Source: Marsupella aquatica
Taxonomy: Eukaryota > Marchantiophyta
DNA: 64,000 nucleotides
Assembly (NCBI GenBank): GCA_973895155.1
Contig: OZ316891.1
Location: 23,002,001 to 23,066,000 of the forward strand
Reading direction: 5' to 3'
A program made the translations under genes and the position numbers. Shown here in pieces: positions 1 to 10,895 of the stretch (its first letter is position 1; each line of letters starts with the position of its first letter). The notes beneath the pieces are model-generated. The model saw only the letters and a program-made list of their open reading frames with translations, made no database searches and was not told where the DNA came from.

Positions 1-633
1 CAAGTTCTTGTTACCGCTGGAGGAGCCCTGTAATTCAACAAGTATTTCAAACTCATTTTTCTATGGCCCTATGTGGATCTGATATACAAAATCTTTGATG
101 GTTTTGAGGAGGAACATAGGTGGGTATGCGCTAAGGAGATAAAGGAGTCTGAGATTCCTTTGATGAGGGAGAGGTCAGCTCGCGTGATGTGCAATATGGA
201 GAAGGTGTTTCCCACATGCATATTTGACATGCAATTGCATTTACTATGTCACTTGGTGGATGAGGTCGCGATTGCTAGTCCTGTCCATGCACGTTGGATG
301 TATTGGGTAGAGCGCTTGAAAGTGCTCAAGTCCATGGTGCGTCAACCAGCTCGACCAGAGGGAAGTATGGCAACGGGGTATATCATGTCGGAGTGCCTCT
401 TTTATTCTGGAGGGATGATAGGGAGTTTGGACACAGAAGCTCCCATAGCTTGGGAAGAGGCACAAGATGATGACAATGGTGGGTTGCGTTTGATGGGTGC
501 ATCAAAAAAGTGTTCACTACATGACAACATACTTCGCCTACAGATCCACAATTATGTGTTGGGAAATCGCCCAGAGATGTCTCAGTGGAGGGAGTTGCAT
601 AGGTACATATATGCAACTCTATATATATGTTAA
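1..633 (+). pseudogene. CACTA (En/Spm) TNP2-type transposase fragment, DUF4218 region
   Basis: Frame 1 carries the characteristic DUF4218 block of CACTA transposases: HLLCHLVDE, then VHARWMYWVERLKVLKSMV, then RPEGSMATGYIMSECLF (about positions 232-408). In the family this block follows the DDE core; its own role is unknown. The reading frame is already open at base 1 and meets a TAA at 31-33, so the usable ORF begins at 73. The catalytic domain would lie to the left of the window. After the DUF4218 block the sequence loses similarity I can recognise and stops at 631-633. This is the 3' part of a decayed DNA transposon. The family call is secure; activity is excluded by the stop and the missing core. 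Confidence 0.8.
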
Positions 634-1217
634 TCTAACAGTAGACGTTGTTCTACATTCTATATGTGTAGAAGTTAGAGTGGGTTCAAGGAGCACTTCT
701 TTGGATTGTGCAATATTCTCATCCAATCATATTTCAGTTTACAAGTTTCTATATATCGCGGATCGATGGCACTGGTCGTAATTGGCTTTTGTGTCGTCTT
801 CAATGGCCAGTTTCTATGTTGAGGCCTGAACCCTAATCTGTCCCATAAACTTCAAATGAATGTCGCCTAGGGAAATTAACGTTGTGAAGCTCAGCCGCTT
901 CTCGAAAAGCCATCACGGTGACGTACATGGGAGCCATATGATTGTTAGCTTAATCCCTGAACTCGCGGTCGACAGAGCTATGCATTTTTCCAGGAGAAAA
1001 TCAGCATCCAAGTTGTTGATGTAACAAGAGGATGGAAATGAGTCAAAAGCTGAAGTTGGACACGTTGTCGTTTTTTTTTTGGGGATTTTTTTTTGGTCCG
1101 CCCATCTCGGCGAGGTCAGCCAAGATTGAATCAACCTCGGGTGCCCAGCTGAGATGAGCGGAAGTTTGAAGGCCCCATCTCAACTCCTCAACTGAGATTC
1201 TAAAATTTTTGAGATAA
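634..1217. other. Non-coding stretch with one copy of the palindromic box
   Basis: No convincing gene. T-runs lie at about 1071-1094, followed directly by a CTCGGCGAGGTCAGCCAAGA-type box (about 1105-1125) related to the palindrome that builds the arrays further right. Short CTGAGAT/ATCTCA half-sites follow to about 1200. Confidence 0.5.
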
Positions 1218-1255
1218 CTGATATCAGTTATCAGCCACTGATAACTGATGATGTT
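1218..1255. repeat. 38-bp palindrome-rich repeat, copy 1
   Basis: CTGATATCAG followed by TTATCAG, a short spacer and CTGATAACTGATGATGTT. Nearly the same 38 bases recur at 29003-29040, with one difference in the spacer. The block contains the perfect palindrome CTGATATCAG and the inverted pair TTATCAG/CTGATAA. It may be the end of a short inverted-repeat element. No partner end was found here. Confidence 0.6.
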
Positions 1256-1938
1256 GTGTACCCCTGAAGGGTCTGAGATTGTTGAGTACTGTGAACACCC
1301 CTGCCCTAAATCTGGTTGAGGTAGGCCTTATTTGGTTTTGTAAACTTTTGTCATTTTGATTTGTACAATTCCTTCAAATACCCAATGCCACTTACAATAT
1401 GAAATGAGATTAGGTAACGTACCCAAGTAAATAAGTTCTGATCAAGTTGCTAATATGTCATTTGTTTACCTGTTGTTGGCATGCATGAACTATTCTATTG
1501 GCAATGAAGGCTAAAGTGGGAGCTGCCTTTACCTCATTCAAATACAATGTTGAGCATTGAGTACTCTTGGAAACTTTGTAATGACTAATCTGCCTTATGA
1601 ATGGTGAAATGATTTCATATGGCAAACACGATTTCCGACCGAACGAGAACTATTTCCGCAAATGAGAAGTGTGTTTTCATTTTCCGCCGAATCTCACAAA
1701 ATCGGTGGTTTTTTTAATCAAAAATAAGTTTTTGGGGAAATAATGTAATCCGTATCAGAGTTCGGATTGAATCAGTAAATTCAGGAATGTTCCAAACCAC
1801 TGAAATTAATGCTCACAAACATTCAATTTATCAAGGAAAAATTAGATACAAAAAACTTTTGCCTGAGCCTCATATTCTCGCTCTCCAAAGATATATGAAA
1901 GGTCTTATCTAGAAATCCATATCCACTTTTTGAGCAAA

Positions 1939-1958
1939 GTCCGATAGCTGCATCGGAC
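1939..1958. repeat. TCCGAT-type palindromic box
   Basis: Perfect 7-bp arms GTCCGAT and ATCGGAC flank the 6-nt spacer AGCTGC. The same arms with other spacers recur at 48281-48303 and, as ATCGGA/TCCGAT, at 49855-49871. Loose half-sites lie at 46.7-46.9 and 49.8-50.1 kb. Confidence 0.7.
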
Positions 1959-2220
1959 TCCGGATTTCGACCATGAAAGTTCCGACCCAATCTCAGTTTT
2001 CTCAGTTTGTGGTTATTTATCGTAACTATTTTACATCATAGTCGATAAGAAATTACTGCACCGACGGTTCATCAAACTTACCTTGTAGTTACCTCCGCAA
2101 GTGACCATAGTCAACATGCCGTTGTTTCAACAACAATGCGCAGTCGGATAAATTATCCTGAAAACTACGGACGGCAAACATACTTGCCGACAATACTAAG
2201 ATCCTTCGGTTCATCGGTTA

Positions 2221-2361
2221 AATTTCAAAATTGCAACTATCCATGTGAAGAAAACACTTTTTGCAATACCAACATCAGATAAATTTATCGCTTCAATTTC
2301 AAAATTGCAACTTCCATATGAAGGAAACACTTTTTGCAATACCAACATCAGATAAATTTAT
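2221..2361. repeat. 74-bp tandem duplication containing GATAAATTTATC
   Basis: The block beginning AATTTCAAAATTGCAAC at 2221 is repeated at 2295 with a few changes. Each unit ends in the palindrome GATAAATTTATC (2278-2289) or a decayed version of it. The same palindrome recurs at 51081, 51139 and 55946. Confidence 0.75.
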
Positions 2362-2469
2362 GGGTTAAATTTCAAAACTATATAATTTTGCTACGATGCA
2401 CGTGTAAGAATGAAGTTGGAAATCCAAGAAATATACCCTTCTCTGCTATTTTGTCGTTTAGGGCGACGA

Positions 2470-2519
2470 CCAATCAAAAGTGGCCACGTGGGCCAACCCG
2501 TCAATAGACACTATAAAAG
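2470..2519 (+). promoter_or_regulatory. Promoter-like block: CCAAT, G-box, TATA
   Basis: CCAAT lies at 2470-2474, a palindromic G-box core CACGTG at 2485-2490 and TATAAAAG at 2512-2519, an arrangement typical of plant RNA polymerase II promoters. A start site would be expected near 2545. Only about 170 bp follow before repeat R' begins at 2712, so any gene driven from here has been cut off. It could also be the promoter region of an unrecognised mobile element. Confidence 0.5.
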
Positions 2520-2711
2520 GACCACCGCCGATAAGTTTTTGACATCATTGTCCAGAGTAGATTTTTGGGAGTTGTGTTCTTGGAGCAACATTCTATCCGT
2601 TGAGCCATTCGTTTTCCCTGATTGAGGGAATAATGCAAAGCCCCATAGTGTCATGGATAGCCATGTCTCAATCAGACAAAGATTCACCTTCAAGTTCAGT
2701 TGAATCCTCTC

Positions 2712-3371
2712 TGTCACACGATTGACATGGGTCTTAACACCAAAAACGTCACTATTGGGTGCCAAAACCATCTCCTTGTACCTGAGGATCACGAAGGGAT
2801 ACTGTGAAGGCCGATAAACACCAATTTATGCCCTTAACACCAGACTATCATAGCAAGACTCTATCACACATCACCCAAGCTCAATCCCTAGGAACCAAGG
2901 TTGGGAATCAGATCCTGTGCTCATGATAGTTCTAGTGAGAAGGGGTCTTCATATCGGGCCCGTACACACAGGGCCTAGCGCTATGGTGCGCATATGTCTA
3001 TACGTATGCTTACTATCATAGGTATATTTCTACTCTGCCGCCAGAATGTACCCATAAACCAGTGACTCCTGATTGATTCCCGGCTTAGGGACTTCTAAGC
3101 CATTAATGCCCCACCACTTTGCCATTCCACTCTCAGCAATCAGAGTTGTGACAGTCCTCACCCAACCCACTTCAATGCACCCAGTACACCTCTAAGTGGT
3201 GCTGCTAGTCCCATCATACACTCAGATTGCCTCACACACACACACACATCCATGAGAGAAATGAGGCCTGAGAGGAAAACTCAATTAGATTCAAAGATCT
3301 GCACAATAGTTCACTTAGAACACTTGATCCAAACAATAGGCCCAAAGGCTGTCTCCTCCAGATTACGACGT
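2712..3371 (-). mobile_element. Repeat R', 3' part of an inverted copy of the R solo LTR
   Basis: This segment is the reverse complement of about 7208-7867, including a (CA)n run at about 3233-3252. It begins TGTCACACG at 2712, the complement of the R terminus CGTGTGACA. It is interrupted at 3371 by element E1 and resumes at 10896. The right-hand part corresponds to R sequence upstream of this piece, so the two halves form one R copy in minus orientation. No convincing target duplication is seen, because the 5' end of R' is missing at about 12187. Confidence 0.85.
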
Positions 3372-4213
3372 TGTCATGCCGAAAGATTTCAGCTCATGAA
3401 TGGCTTTTATAGGGGATGATGGGCGAGGCCTCCCGGTTGGGTTGCGTGCATGCTGACTCGGAGGGGCTGCTTGGTTGGATGGATTGAGGTTTGGTGATTG
3501 GGTGGCTCGTCGTCACCAGGTTTGGGTGAGTCACCAGGCTTGGAGTTTGGATGAGCCTTGCTGATGGCAACTAGCTCAAGCTGGATGGTTGGGTTTCCGA
3601 TGCTATTTAAGACTTGAGCCTCGGCTCATTGAGGTTGGCGGTTGTCTATTGAGATCTGTTGAGTTGCATTCTGTGAGTTTTGCTCCGTTTTGCGAAACTT
3701 GACTATTGTGCGGCGGTTTTGGAGTTCAGGGCAAGTGTTGGATCCAGGTGTGGAGTTTTCGATCCAGACGGGGATTTCTCAAGTTTGGAGTCTCGTTGAT
3801 CTAGGCAGGGAATTTCTCAAGTTTGGAGTCTCCTTGATCCAGGCGAGGATTTCTTGAGTTTGGAGCCTCGTTGGTCCAGGCTTGAGTTTCGTGTGAGCTG
3901 TTTTAGACTAGTGGAGTAGCTAGTTGAGTTTTGGTTTTGTGAGCTAAGGAGGATAGTTTTTCCATCAGATTTTGAGTAGTTAGTCACTCGAGGAGTTCTA
4001 CGCGACAAGTTAGAGGTAGCGGCCCGCCGTAGGGCCAGCTACCAGACTCTTGCGGGCAAGCTTACTCAAGGGCACCTATTGTAACCTTTGTGAGAAAAGT
4101 AAAAAATATAAAGGAGTGAGAGTTTACTCCAAAAAGTGCTTGTTGCCTATCCCAATTGCAGCCAGAAATGCGTAGTTTGCCCGAGGAGCCCCTAACTTTA
4201 AGTCCTCGCGACA
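3372..4213 (+). repeat. E1 5' LTR
   Basis: 842 bp, TGTCA at the left end and CGACA at the right. A TATAAAG lies at 4107-4113 and is conserved in the 3' LTR, so it is the likely core promoter. Compared with the 3' LTR it has roughly 100 extra bases near 3600-3700. Confidence 0.9.
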
Positions 4214-4214
4214 T

Positions 4215-4232
4215 TGGCGACCATACTAGGGA
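4215..4232 (+). other. E1 primer-binding site
   Basis: TGGCGACCATACTAGGGA begins one base after the LTR. The leading TGG pairs with a tRNA CCA end. I do not assign the tRNA. Confidence 0.65.
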
Positions 4233-4251
4233 GTCCTTGGGGCGATTGGAT

Positions 4252-5188
4252 GAGATGGGTGACTATGACAAAGTCGGTCGGATCTCAAGCATCGTCATGT
4301 CGATGACGAGAACCATAAGGAAGGAAGAGCTTGAGTCGGAAAGGGCAAACAGGGAAGCAAATAGAACTACTCGGTCGGGTACTTGGTGTCTCCAAGAGGT
4401 TCTGAAGGAGAATGGGCAGTTTGATGGGAGAAATGTGACAAGCTACCTTAAGTCTTACTTGACAAAAGCAATTGTCTACAAGTTGGACGAAGGGACGGCC
4501 GTGAAAGAGTTCATGGTGCTGGTTGAGAAGGAGTTGAGTTCAACGGTGCGGACCATCGTTGAGTCAGCTGAGGGCTGGGATGACTTCGACTAGAAGATGA
4601 AAGAGAAGTTCCAAGCGGAGGATGCTGATCGGGTCACGCAGGCTACCTTCTTGGATTGGGTGAATGACAGGAACAATAAGCTGAAGGGACCGCAAGAGCT
4701 CCTAAGGGAGTTCAAGAGAAGGGTGTCTCAGTTACCAAAGCGAGATGTGGGAATCATCGAGTTGCAGCGCTCGACGCTCTTCTGGAGGGCAGCCGATGAG
4801 GACCTTCGAGAGGAGCTTGAGAACGCGATGGAGCTGCTGGAACCTTCGAGAGTTACCTTGTCTAACGACTGGAACCAAGTTGAGAAAGCGGTGTTGAAAG
4901 TGAGCAATCGACACCGGCGACGAAAGCTAGACAAGGAGGCTACCACTCTTGACCTAAGGCCGTCGGAACCGATATTGAGGAAAGGGAAGCGAGAACCAGC
5001 GAAGGATGAGATCAAACCATCGGTGGATGATCTCGCAAAAATGATGCAGAACCTGAAGATCTTGGCGGCACATGCGGTCGAGAATCCGAAACCGAGGGTT
5101 GCGAGTGCTCCCAAGAGAAAGCGAGAAATGCAGAGTTGGCCATGCATGTGGTGCGATAGCAAGGAGCATGACCAACGGGAGTGTCTAG
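4252..5188 (+). pseudogene. E1 gag, amino part, interrupted
   Basis: Encodes a hydrophilic, charged gag-like chain. One frame is open from inside the LTR; the ATG at 4252 is a plausible start, since the upstream frame runs through the PBS. A TAG at 4591-4593 breaks the frame, after which it continues unchanged. Near the end is a single CCHC-like knuckle, CMWCDSKEHDQREC. The frame is then interrupted by insertion of repeat R at 5189. Removing R and one target duplication restores the motif REC-LDL in frame at 7869. This is gag of a Ty3/Gypsy element, which packages the element RNA; it is inactive here. Confidence 0.8.
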
Positions 5189-7867
5189 TGTGATGTCGAT
5201 GACATGGTCCTTATTCTATAATCTGAGTAACTAGGTTGCTGTATGCAAGGAGTAGCTATTGATACCGTATAAACATTAGCAAGCTGGCAAGAATAAGGGC
5301 AATCATGGCATTAAGAGTAGGGATAAAGGTATTTCAGCTTGAAGACTGCACAACCAAGGCAAACACAGTTGAGGTAGTCATTGTCAAGGCCACAAAGGAG
5401 AAACTGGGGAAGAGAGGAGGAAGCGAGTCTCCATAGGTGAAGCTCTGTGGTATGGTGATTGTTCTCATGATAAAATCTGAATGTCTTGGGTGTGTAGCTT
5501 CATTTTGTTATTTGGGTTAGTGGTTCATAGTCTAGTCTTAGAATGCATGTTAGGGAAATAAAAGCTATGCTACGGGTGGTCGGTGACCATATCTCTTTCA
5601 ATACGTCACCAAATCCGGATCTCTAAAGAGCATTGGAAAGATCTGGTCAAGGCGAGTAAAATCGATATAAAACACTTGGGAAACGGAGCTGTATTAAGGA
5701 AAATATGGCCTGATTAGTGTGACAGGTTAACTTGTGGCCGAAATTAGCGGATTCGGTTGCGGTTTCGGGTTAACCTAAGCTCAGCCACGGCTTAGCTTAT
5801 GTGAGCACGACTTTAGCTTAGCTCATGTAAGCATGGCTTCAGCTTAGCTCATGTAAGCACGGCTTCAGCTTAGCTCAGGTCACCACAGCTTCAGCTTAGG
5901 CTTAACCCGGGTTCGGATTAGATTGATCCTGGGTTAGACTGAACTCGGGTTAGCCTAAACTCGGGCTTGGGTTAGCATAGGTAAGTTCGGGTTTGGGCTC
6001 AACTTAGCCTAGGTTAGCAGATAGCAGGTAGCGGTCTAACCCGAGACCACGGGTTAGCTCTACTCGGGTTAGATAGGATAGCTAGGTTAGCCAAACTCGG
6101 GTTAGCTATGTAACTCAGGTTAGCATAGTAGTGAGTACCCCCTCTCGGTTATGGGGACATAACTTTTTGTGTATTTGACCAAATTGGCTATAATTGACCT
6201 CGTTGGAAAGAGGAGCTCAAGCCGCTTCCAACGCTGCTATCCACGCAGCAAATGGTTGAATAGAGAAATTGGGAGAGGAGGCGCAAGCTCGCAAAAACCA
6301 TGGAGGAGGGCCAAATCCGAAGAACATAGCCAATTCGAGATAGAAATAAAGTTGCGAGTTAGGGTTCATAGTTAGAGATAGTGGTGGCTCTGTTAGGGCT
6401 GGGATGGGGCTCCAGCAGCTTAGTATCCACCCATTTGGGCTCAATATGAGAGTATATAGAGCAGCCCCCAGTAGAGGCAAGGGGGGGGACTTCAGTTGTG
6501 TGATCCCACGTAGACTGAGCAGCAGGGAGGAGCTCTATGCAAGGAAGGTTGGGCTTGGAAGCTGTGTGCTGGGGAGAGCTTGGTTGTGCTATTACTCAGG
6601 GAGTAATCAGCCACGCTTCATAGCAACAGTTGGCCAGGTTTGCAAGCTGGATTGTGGCTCTTTCTAGTAGGCAACACAATTGGGTTCTTTTCCCCCAATA
6701 CAGAGCCTTGGTGATAGGTGATGTGTTGGTGATTGTAAACTGTGGGGAGGATTTCAATGTGATTTGCGGTGAGCACATTAGGAAGGCTGAGACACTAATT
6801 GAGGGGCAGCAAGAGGAGCATTTACAGTTGAGTTTGCAAGGCTACGTGATCCATGGGGAGTCCCGGCCTTTGTCTGGTAGAGAGCACTAAGGGATTTATG
6901 GCCAGAGTTGAGCTTGCAGGGCAAGCGTGAGGCCGGGCCTCATTGCAGTCTAGGATAGATCATCGTTAGGCCTGGTACCAACTTTGAAGTCAAGTCAACT
7001 GTGCATGCGTAACTTGACGTTCTAAATTGGAGGTGTGAGATCTGTATGTGCCCCCAAGAATGAAGTGCAGTGAAGGAGGTTGAGTTTAGGATTGAGTTTG
7101 CAAGGCAAGTACGGGATTGGTTAGAGTCCAATCTACCGTCACAATCTAGAGTGAGTCGGGCTCAGGTTCAGGATTGAGCTTGCATGGCAAGCATGGGGCT
7201 TGCGGGGCAAGCACGTCGCAATCGGGAGGAGACAGCTTTGGGCCTAGTGTTCAGATCAAGTGTTCTCAGTGAACTATTGTGCACATATTTGAATCTAATT
7301 GAGTTTTCTTCTCAAGCCTCATTTCTCTCATGGATGTGTGTGTGTGTGTGAGGCAATTTGAGTGTATGATGGGACCAGCAGCGCCACTGAGAGGTGTACC
7401 GGGTGCATTGAAGTGGGTTGGGCGAGGGCTGTCATAGCTCTGATTGCTGAGAGTGGAATGGCAGAGTGGTGGGGCAATGGCTTAGAAGTCCCTAAGCCAA
7501 GAATCAGTCAGGAGTCACTGGTTTATGGGTACATTCCAGTGGCAGAATAGAAATATACCTATGATAGTAAGCATGCGTATAGACATATGCGCACTGTAGC
7601 GCTAGGCCCTGTGTGTATGGGCCCGATATGAAGACCCCTTCTCACCAGAATTATCATGAGCACAGGATCTGATTCCCAACCTTGGTTCTTAGGGATTGAG
7701 CTTGGGTGATGTGTGACGGAGTCTTGCTATGATAGTCTGGTGTTAAGGGCATAAACTGGTGTTTACCAGCCTTCACAACATCCCTTCATGATCCTCAGGT
7801 ACAAGGAGATGGTTTTGGCACCCATAGTGACGTTTTTGGTGTTAAGACCCATGTCAATCGCGTGACA
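5189..7867 (+). mobile_element. Repeat R: complete solo-LTR-like element inside E1 gag
   Basis: Runs TGTGATG to GTGACA, 2,679 bp. It is flanked by TCTAG (5184-5188) and CCTGG (7868-7872). Each differs by one transition from TCTGG, which is the base order needed to rejoin gag in frame, so these are a decayed 5-bp target duplication. Contents: minisatellite-like GCTTAGCTCATGTAAGCACG units (about 5800-5890), AACTCGGGTTAGC-rich repeats (5920-6130), a G-run at 6481, and a (TG)n run (7334-7350). No long ORF is supported. TG...CA ends, size and target duplication suggest a solo LTR. Other copies are R' (2712-3371 plus 10896-12187) and R3 (32686-33003 plus 44087-44266). Confidence 0.85.
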
Positions 7868-8610
7868 CCTGGACCTGAGGGAAGCTACGGATAAAGGGCT
7901 GATCAAGTTCATCGATGAAGTTGGTCAGAAAAAGATATCGTTTGCCGATACTGAAGAGCCGATTCCATTCAACTCCAACAAGGGAGGCATGAAGGCTTTG
8001 GCTGAGAAGGGAGCTGGGAAGCGAGTCAAAGAGGCGTCCTCTTCGCACCTGGAAGCGAATGTTTACAATGTGGAGTTGGATGGCCCCATGACAAAAACGA
8101 ACAAGTTTTACAAGCGCTTGGCGGATCTGGTGCGAGAGAGATCCGGATGGAGTGACCCGGTGCTGATCAATGCAATAACGGTTGAGGTTGGGGCTAGTTG
8201 GGATGCCTCGGTCGAGTCAAAAAGGAAGAAAACCAACGAGGATGACACTCCGTCTCAATCAGGGGAACGAGAGAGGCGGGATACTCGAGACAAGGGAAGA
8301 AGGGTTAGGTTCAAAGAAGAGGAAATGAGCGAGAAAGAGCCAGAGAAAGGGAAACCGATCAGGAAGGACCCGGGCTGGGTGCTTGGCAGGGATGTTGACC
8401 AGACCATGTACCTGGAGGTTGTAGCTGAGAAGTTTTGGAGCCAACAGGCTCAAGGGTTTACCAATGCCAAGTTCTTTGGGAGTATGAGGCGGGAGATCCA
8501 AGAGGAAACGAATTTACAAAGAGGGCCCTCACACCTTGATGGGGGAGGCTGGCAAGATGGAAATTGGGAGTTTCTGAACTTACACTGCTGGGGTGTCCAT
8601 GGGTTCAGGT
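7868..8610 (+). pseudogene. E1 gag-pol linker region
   Basis: Continues the E1 gag frame after the R insertion: LDLREATDKG, then FNSNKGGMKAL, a block seen after the zinc knuckle in Gypsy polyproteins. A long lysine/glutamate-rich hydrophilic stretch follows (about 8200-8360). The frame ends at 8610-8612. The downstream protease frame is shifted and begins to make sense at about 8595, so there is a frameshift near 8590-8600. The function is structural or linker; this is inference from position. Confidence 0.65.
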
Positions 8611-10110
8611 AGTAAGCCTGCTGGCCCCAAAGAGTCAGACTTGGGGAAACCAAAGAGGGTCAAGTCCCTTGAAGAGGAGCTCATGGACTTGGACGATGAG
8701 TTCTGCGATGCGGAAGAGGAGCTCATAGGAGATGGAAGCGAAGCTGAGTCTGTGGCAAACAGGGACCCGACTAAAGGGAAAGAGCAAGAAGGCATTACTG
8801 CGCAATCGAGGATTGTTCATGTCATGGGCTCAATGAAAGGAAATGGTTATGCTTACCAAGATGGATACTGGGCTCAAGCAAGTCCGGAGAGAGAGTGCCA
8901 GTTGGAAGGAATGGAAGGCAAGGTGCGGGCGCTCATTGATATTGGCTCGGAGATCAACTTGATGGATCCAAAGGTGTTTCAAAAGGGGAATTGGCCGGTG
9001 GATAATGAGTTGCTTTGGAGTGTGAACTCGGTGAGTTCAATGAAGGACTATCTTTGGGGCGGATGTCCGAATGTGATGGTGAAGTTTGGGAATGTCAAGC
9101 AGGCTTGTAACATTTTTATTCATGAGCACTTGTCGTTTCTGGTGATACTGGGCATGTCGTTCATCACTAAATGGAGGATGGAGACGAAGGTTCTGGATGA
9201 TACTACCTTCATGGTGAAGGTTTGGAGCAAAGATGGGAAAGAGGTGGTTCAATTTCCGGCTGTTCTACCTGGAAATGAGAGGAACCAAAAGCAGCTACGA
9301 GATCCAACTGCGGCAGAAGTTGGCATTGCTATGGGGGAGAACCGAGATGCTGAGATGGTTCTAAGAGCAGAGTTCAAAGGGGAGCCAATTGAGGACCAAA
9401 AGATGGGGAGTCTAGTGTTCAAGGAAGAGTGTTACTCAGGAGAGCGACTGAACATTGGGAAGTATCCGAGTGACTTTGGGAAGCGGCTGAAATGGGATGG
9501 TGAAGAGTTCAAAGACATTCGAGTGAATTCTGATAAGTTCATTCTTGGAGATGGCTACCTTTGGCGGAAACCTAAAGGCCCCATGCTAGTACCAATGAGA
9601 GTTGTCGATTCTAAGGATGAGCATAAGCGGATTTTGGAGAAAGTCTATGATGCTGAGGTTGAAGGTGGTTTGAAAGGAATAAGGGCAAAGGTCTGTGAGC
9701 GAATCTAAAAGGAGTATTGGTGGCCAGATTTGTATTGGGATGTTCAGGAGTATGTTGATAATCGAGGGATCCATCACAACTTGAAGAGGCAGATTCAAGA
9801 GCTTGATCGGATTGACTATCGAGTCAATGACATACGGGAAAGAGTGAAGGTTTGCAAGATGCGAACCAGAGATAAAATTCACTCAAGTTCCGACTTGAGT
9901 GAATTTGAAGACGAGGCATTGGTCCAGGCGCATCCATTGGACTTGAGTTTCAAAAGTGGTTTGACTGGTTCTGATTCGAATGAGTTGGACTTCAAGTTTC
10001 TGGAAAGTGGAGTGCCTAAGGCTGACTCTGAAGGCTTTGGGTTTGAGTTTCTTGAGGAAGTGATCCAGGCACATGGCTCAAGTTTGGACTCAGACTTAGG
10101 GGATATCTGA
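8593..10110 (+). pseudogene. E1 retropepsin and integrase zinc-binding remnant
   Basis: A retropepsin-like region has the DIGSEINLM signature (about 8938-8964; the family motif is D-T/S-G) and a second strand VILGMSFI near 9142-9165. The chain then jumps to FILGDGYLWRKPKGP and the integrase H2C2-type region (KEYWWPDLYWDVQEYV). Between these, Gypsy elements normally carry about 700 residues of reverse transcriptase and RNase H, which are absent. A TAA at 9706-9708 interrupts the frame, and the expected Cys pair of the zinc-binding domain is not visible. After 9790 the chain is a non-homologous acidic tail. Protease function is doubtful because the first catalytic position reads DIG. Confidence 0.8.
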
Positions 10111-10143
10111 TGGATTGGAGCAGACCGGAGGCCGCTCAGGTTT

Positions 10144-10154
10144 ACTGGGGAGGA
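10144..10154 (+). other. E1 polypurine tract
   Basis: ACTGGGGAGGA directly abuts the TGTCATG start of the 3' LTR. It is the expected primer for plus-strand synthesis. Confidence 0.7.
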
Positions 10155-10895
10155 TGTCATGCCAAAAGATTTTGGCTCAGGAATGGCTTTTATAGGGGAT
10201 GATGGGCGAGGCCTCCCGGTTGGGTTGCGTGCATGCTAACTCGGAGGGGCTGCTTGGTTGGATGGATTGAGGTTTGGTGATTGGGTGGCTTGTCGTCACC
10301 AGGTTTGGTGTTTGGGTGAGTCACCAGGCTTGGAGTTTGGATGAGGCTCGCTGATGGCAGCTGGCTCAGGCTGGATGGTTGGGTTTCCGATGCTACTTAA
10401 GACTTCGCTGAGCGGAACTCGACTATTGTGCGGCGGTTTTGGAGTTCAGGGCAAGTGTTGGATCCAGGTGTGGAGTTTTCGATCTAGGCGGGAATTTCTC
10501 AAGTTTGGAGTCTCCTTGATCCAGGCGAGGATTTCTCGAGTTTGGAGCCTCGTTGGTCCAAGCCCGAGTTCTGTGTGAGCTGTTTTAGACTAGTGGAGTA
10601 GCTAGTCAAGTTTTGGTTTTGTGAGCTAAGGAGGATAGTTTTTCCGTTAGATTTTGAGTAGTTAGTCACTCGAGGAGTTCTACTCGACAAGTTAGAGGTA
10701 GCGGCCTGCCGTAGGACCAACTACCAGACTCTTGCGGGCAAGCTTACTCAAGGGCACCTATTGTAACCTTTGTGAGAAAAGTAAAAAATATAAAGGAGTG
10801 AGAGTTTGCTCCAAAAAGTGCTTGTCGCCTGTCCCAATCGCAGCCAGAAACGCGCAGTTTTCCAGAGGAGCCCCTAACTTTAAGTCCTCGTGACA
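10155..10895 (+). repeat. E1 3' LTR
   Basis: 741 bp, TGTCATGCC to CGTGACA, direct repeat of 3372-4213 with substitutions and one large length difference. TATAAAG is conserved at 10789-10795. Confidence 0.9.

Larger units (their letters stand above)
1256..2409. other. AT-rich intergenic DNA without a gene
   Basis: No ORF worth calling. The stretch holds scattered TCCGAT/ATCGGA half-sites, a CGGCAA/TTGCCG inverted pair near 2173-2190, and the two repeats listed separately at 1939-1958 and 2221-2361. Confidence 0.5.
3372..10895 (+). mobile_element. E1: non-autonomous Ty3/Gypsy-type LTR element, itself disrupted
   Basis: Two direct repeats, 3372-4213 and 10155-10895, start TGTCATGCC and end in GACA. 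They are followed by a PBS on the left and preceded by a polypurine tract on the right. A 4-bp duplication ACGT (3368-3371 and 10896-10899) flanks the element. The interior keeps gag, a retropepsin and an integrase zinc-binding remnant. I find no reverse transcriptase, RNase H or integrase core: the pepsin region passes almost directly into the H2C2 region. A solo-LTR-like R copy sits inside gag (5189-7867). LTR lengths differ by about 100 bp and the genes carry stops and frameshifts, so this is an old insertion. Confidence 0.9.

Noticed and set aside
6169-7131. Small ORFs within repeat R (for example at 6404 and 6630).
   Set aside because: Homologous frames are not preserved consistently in the R' copy, and no domain is recognisable.
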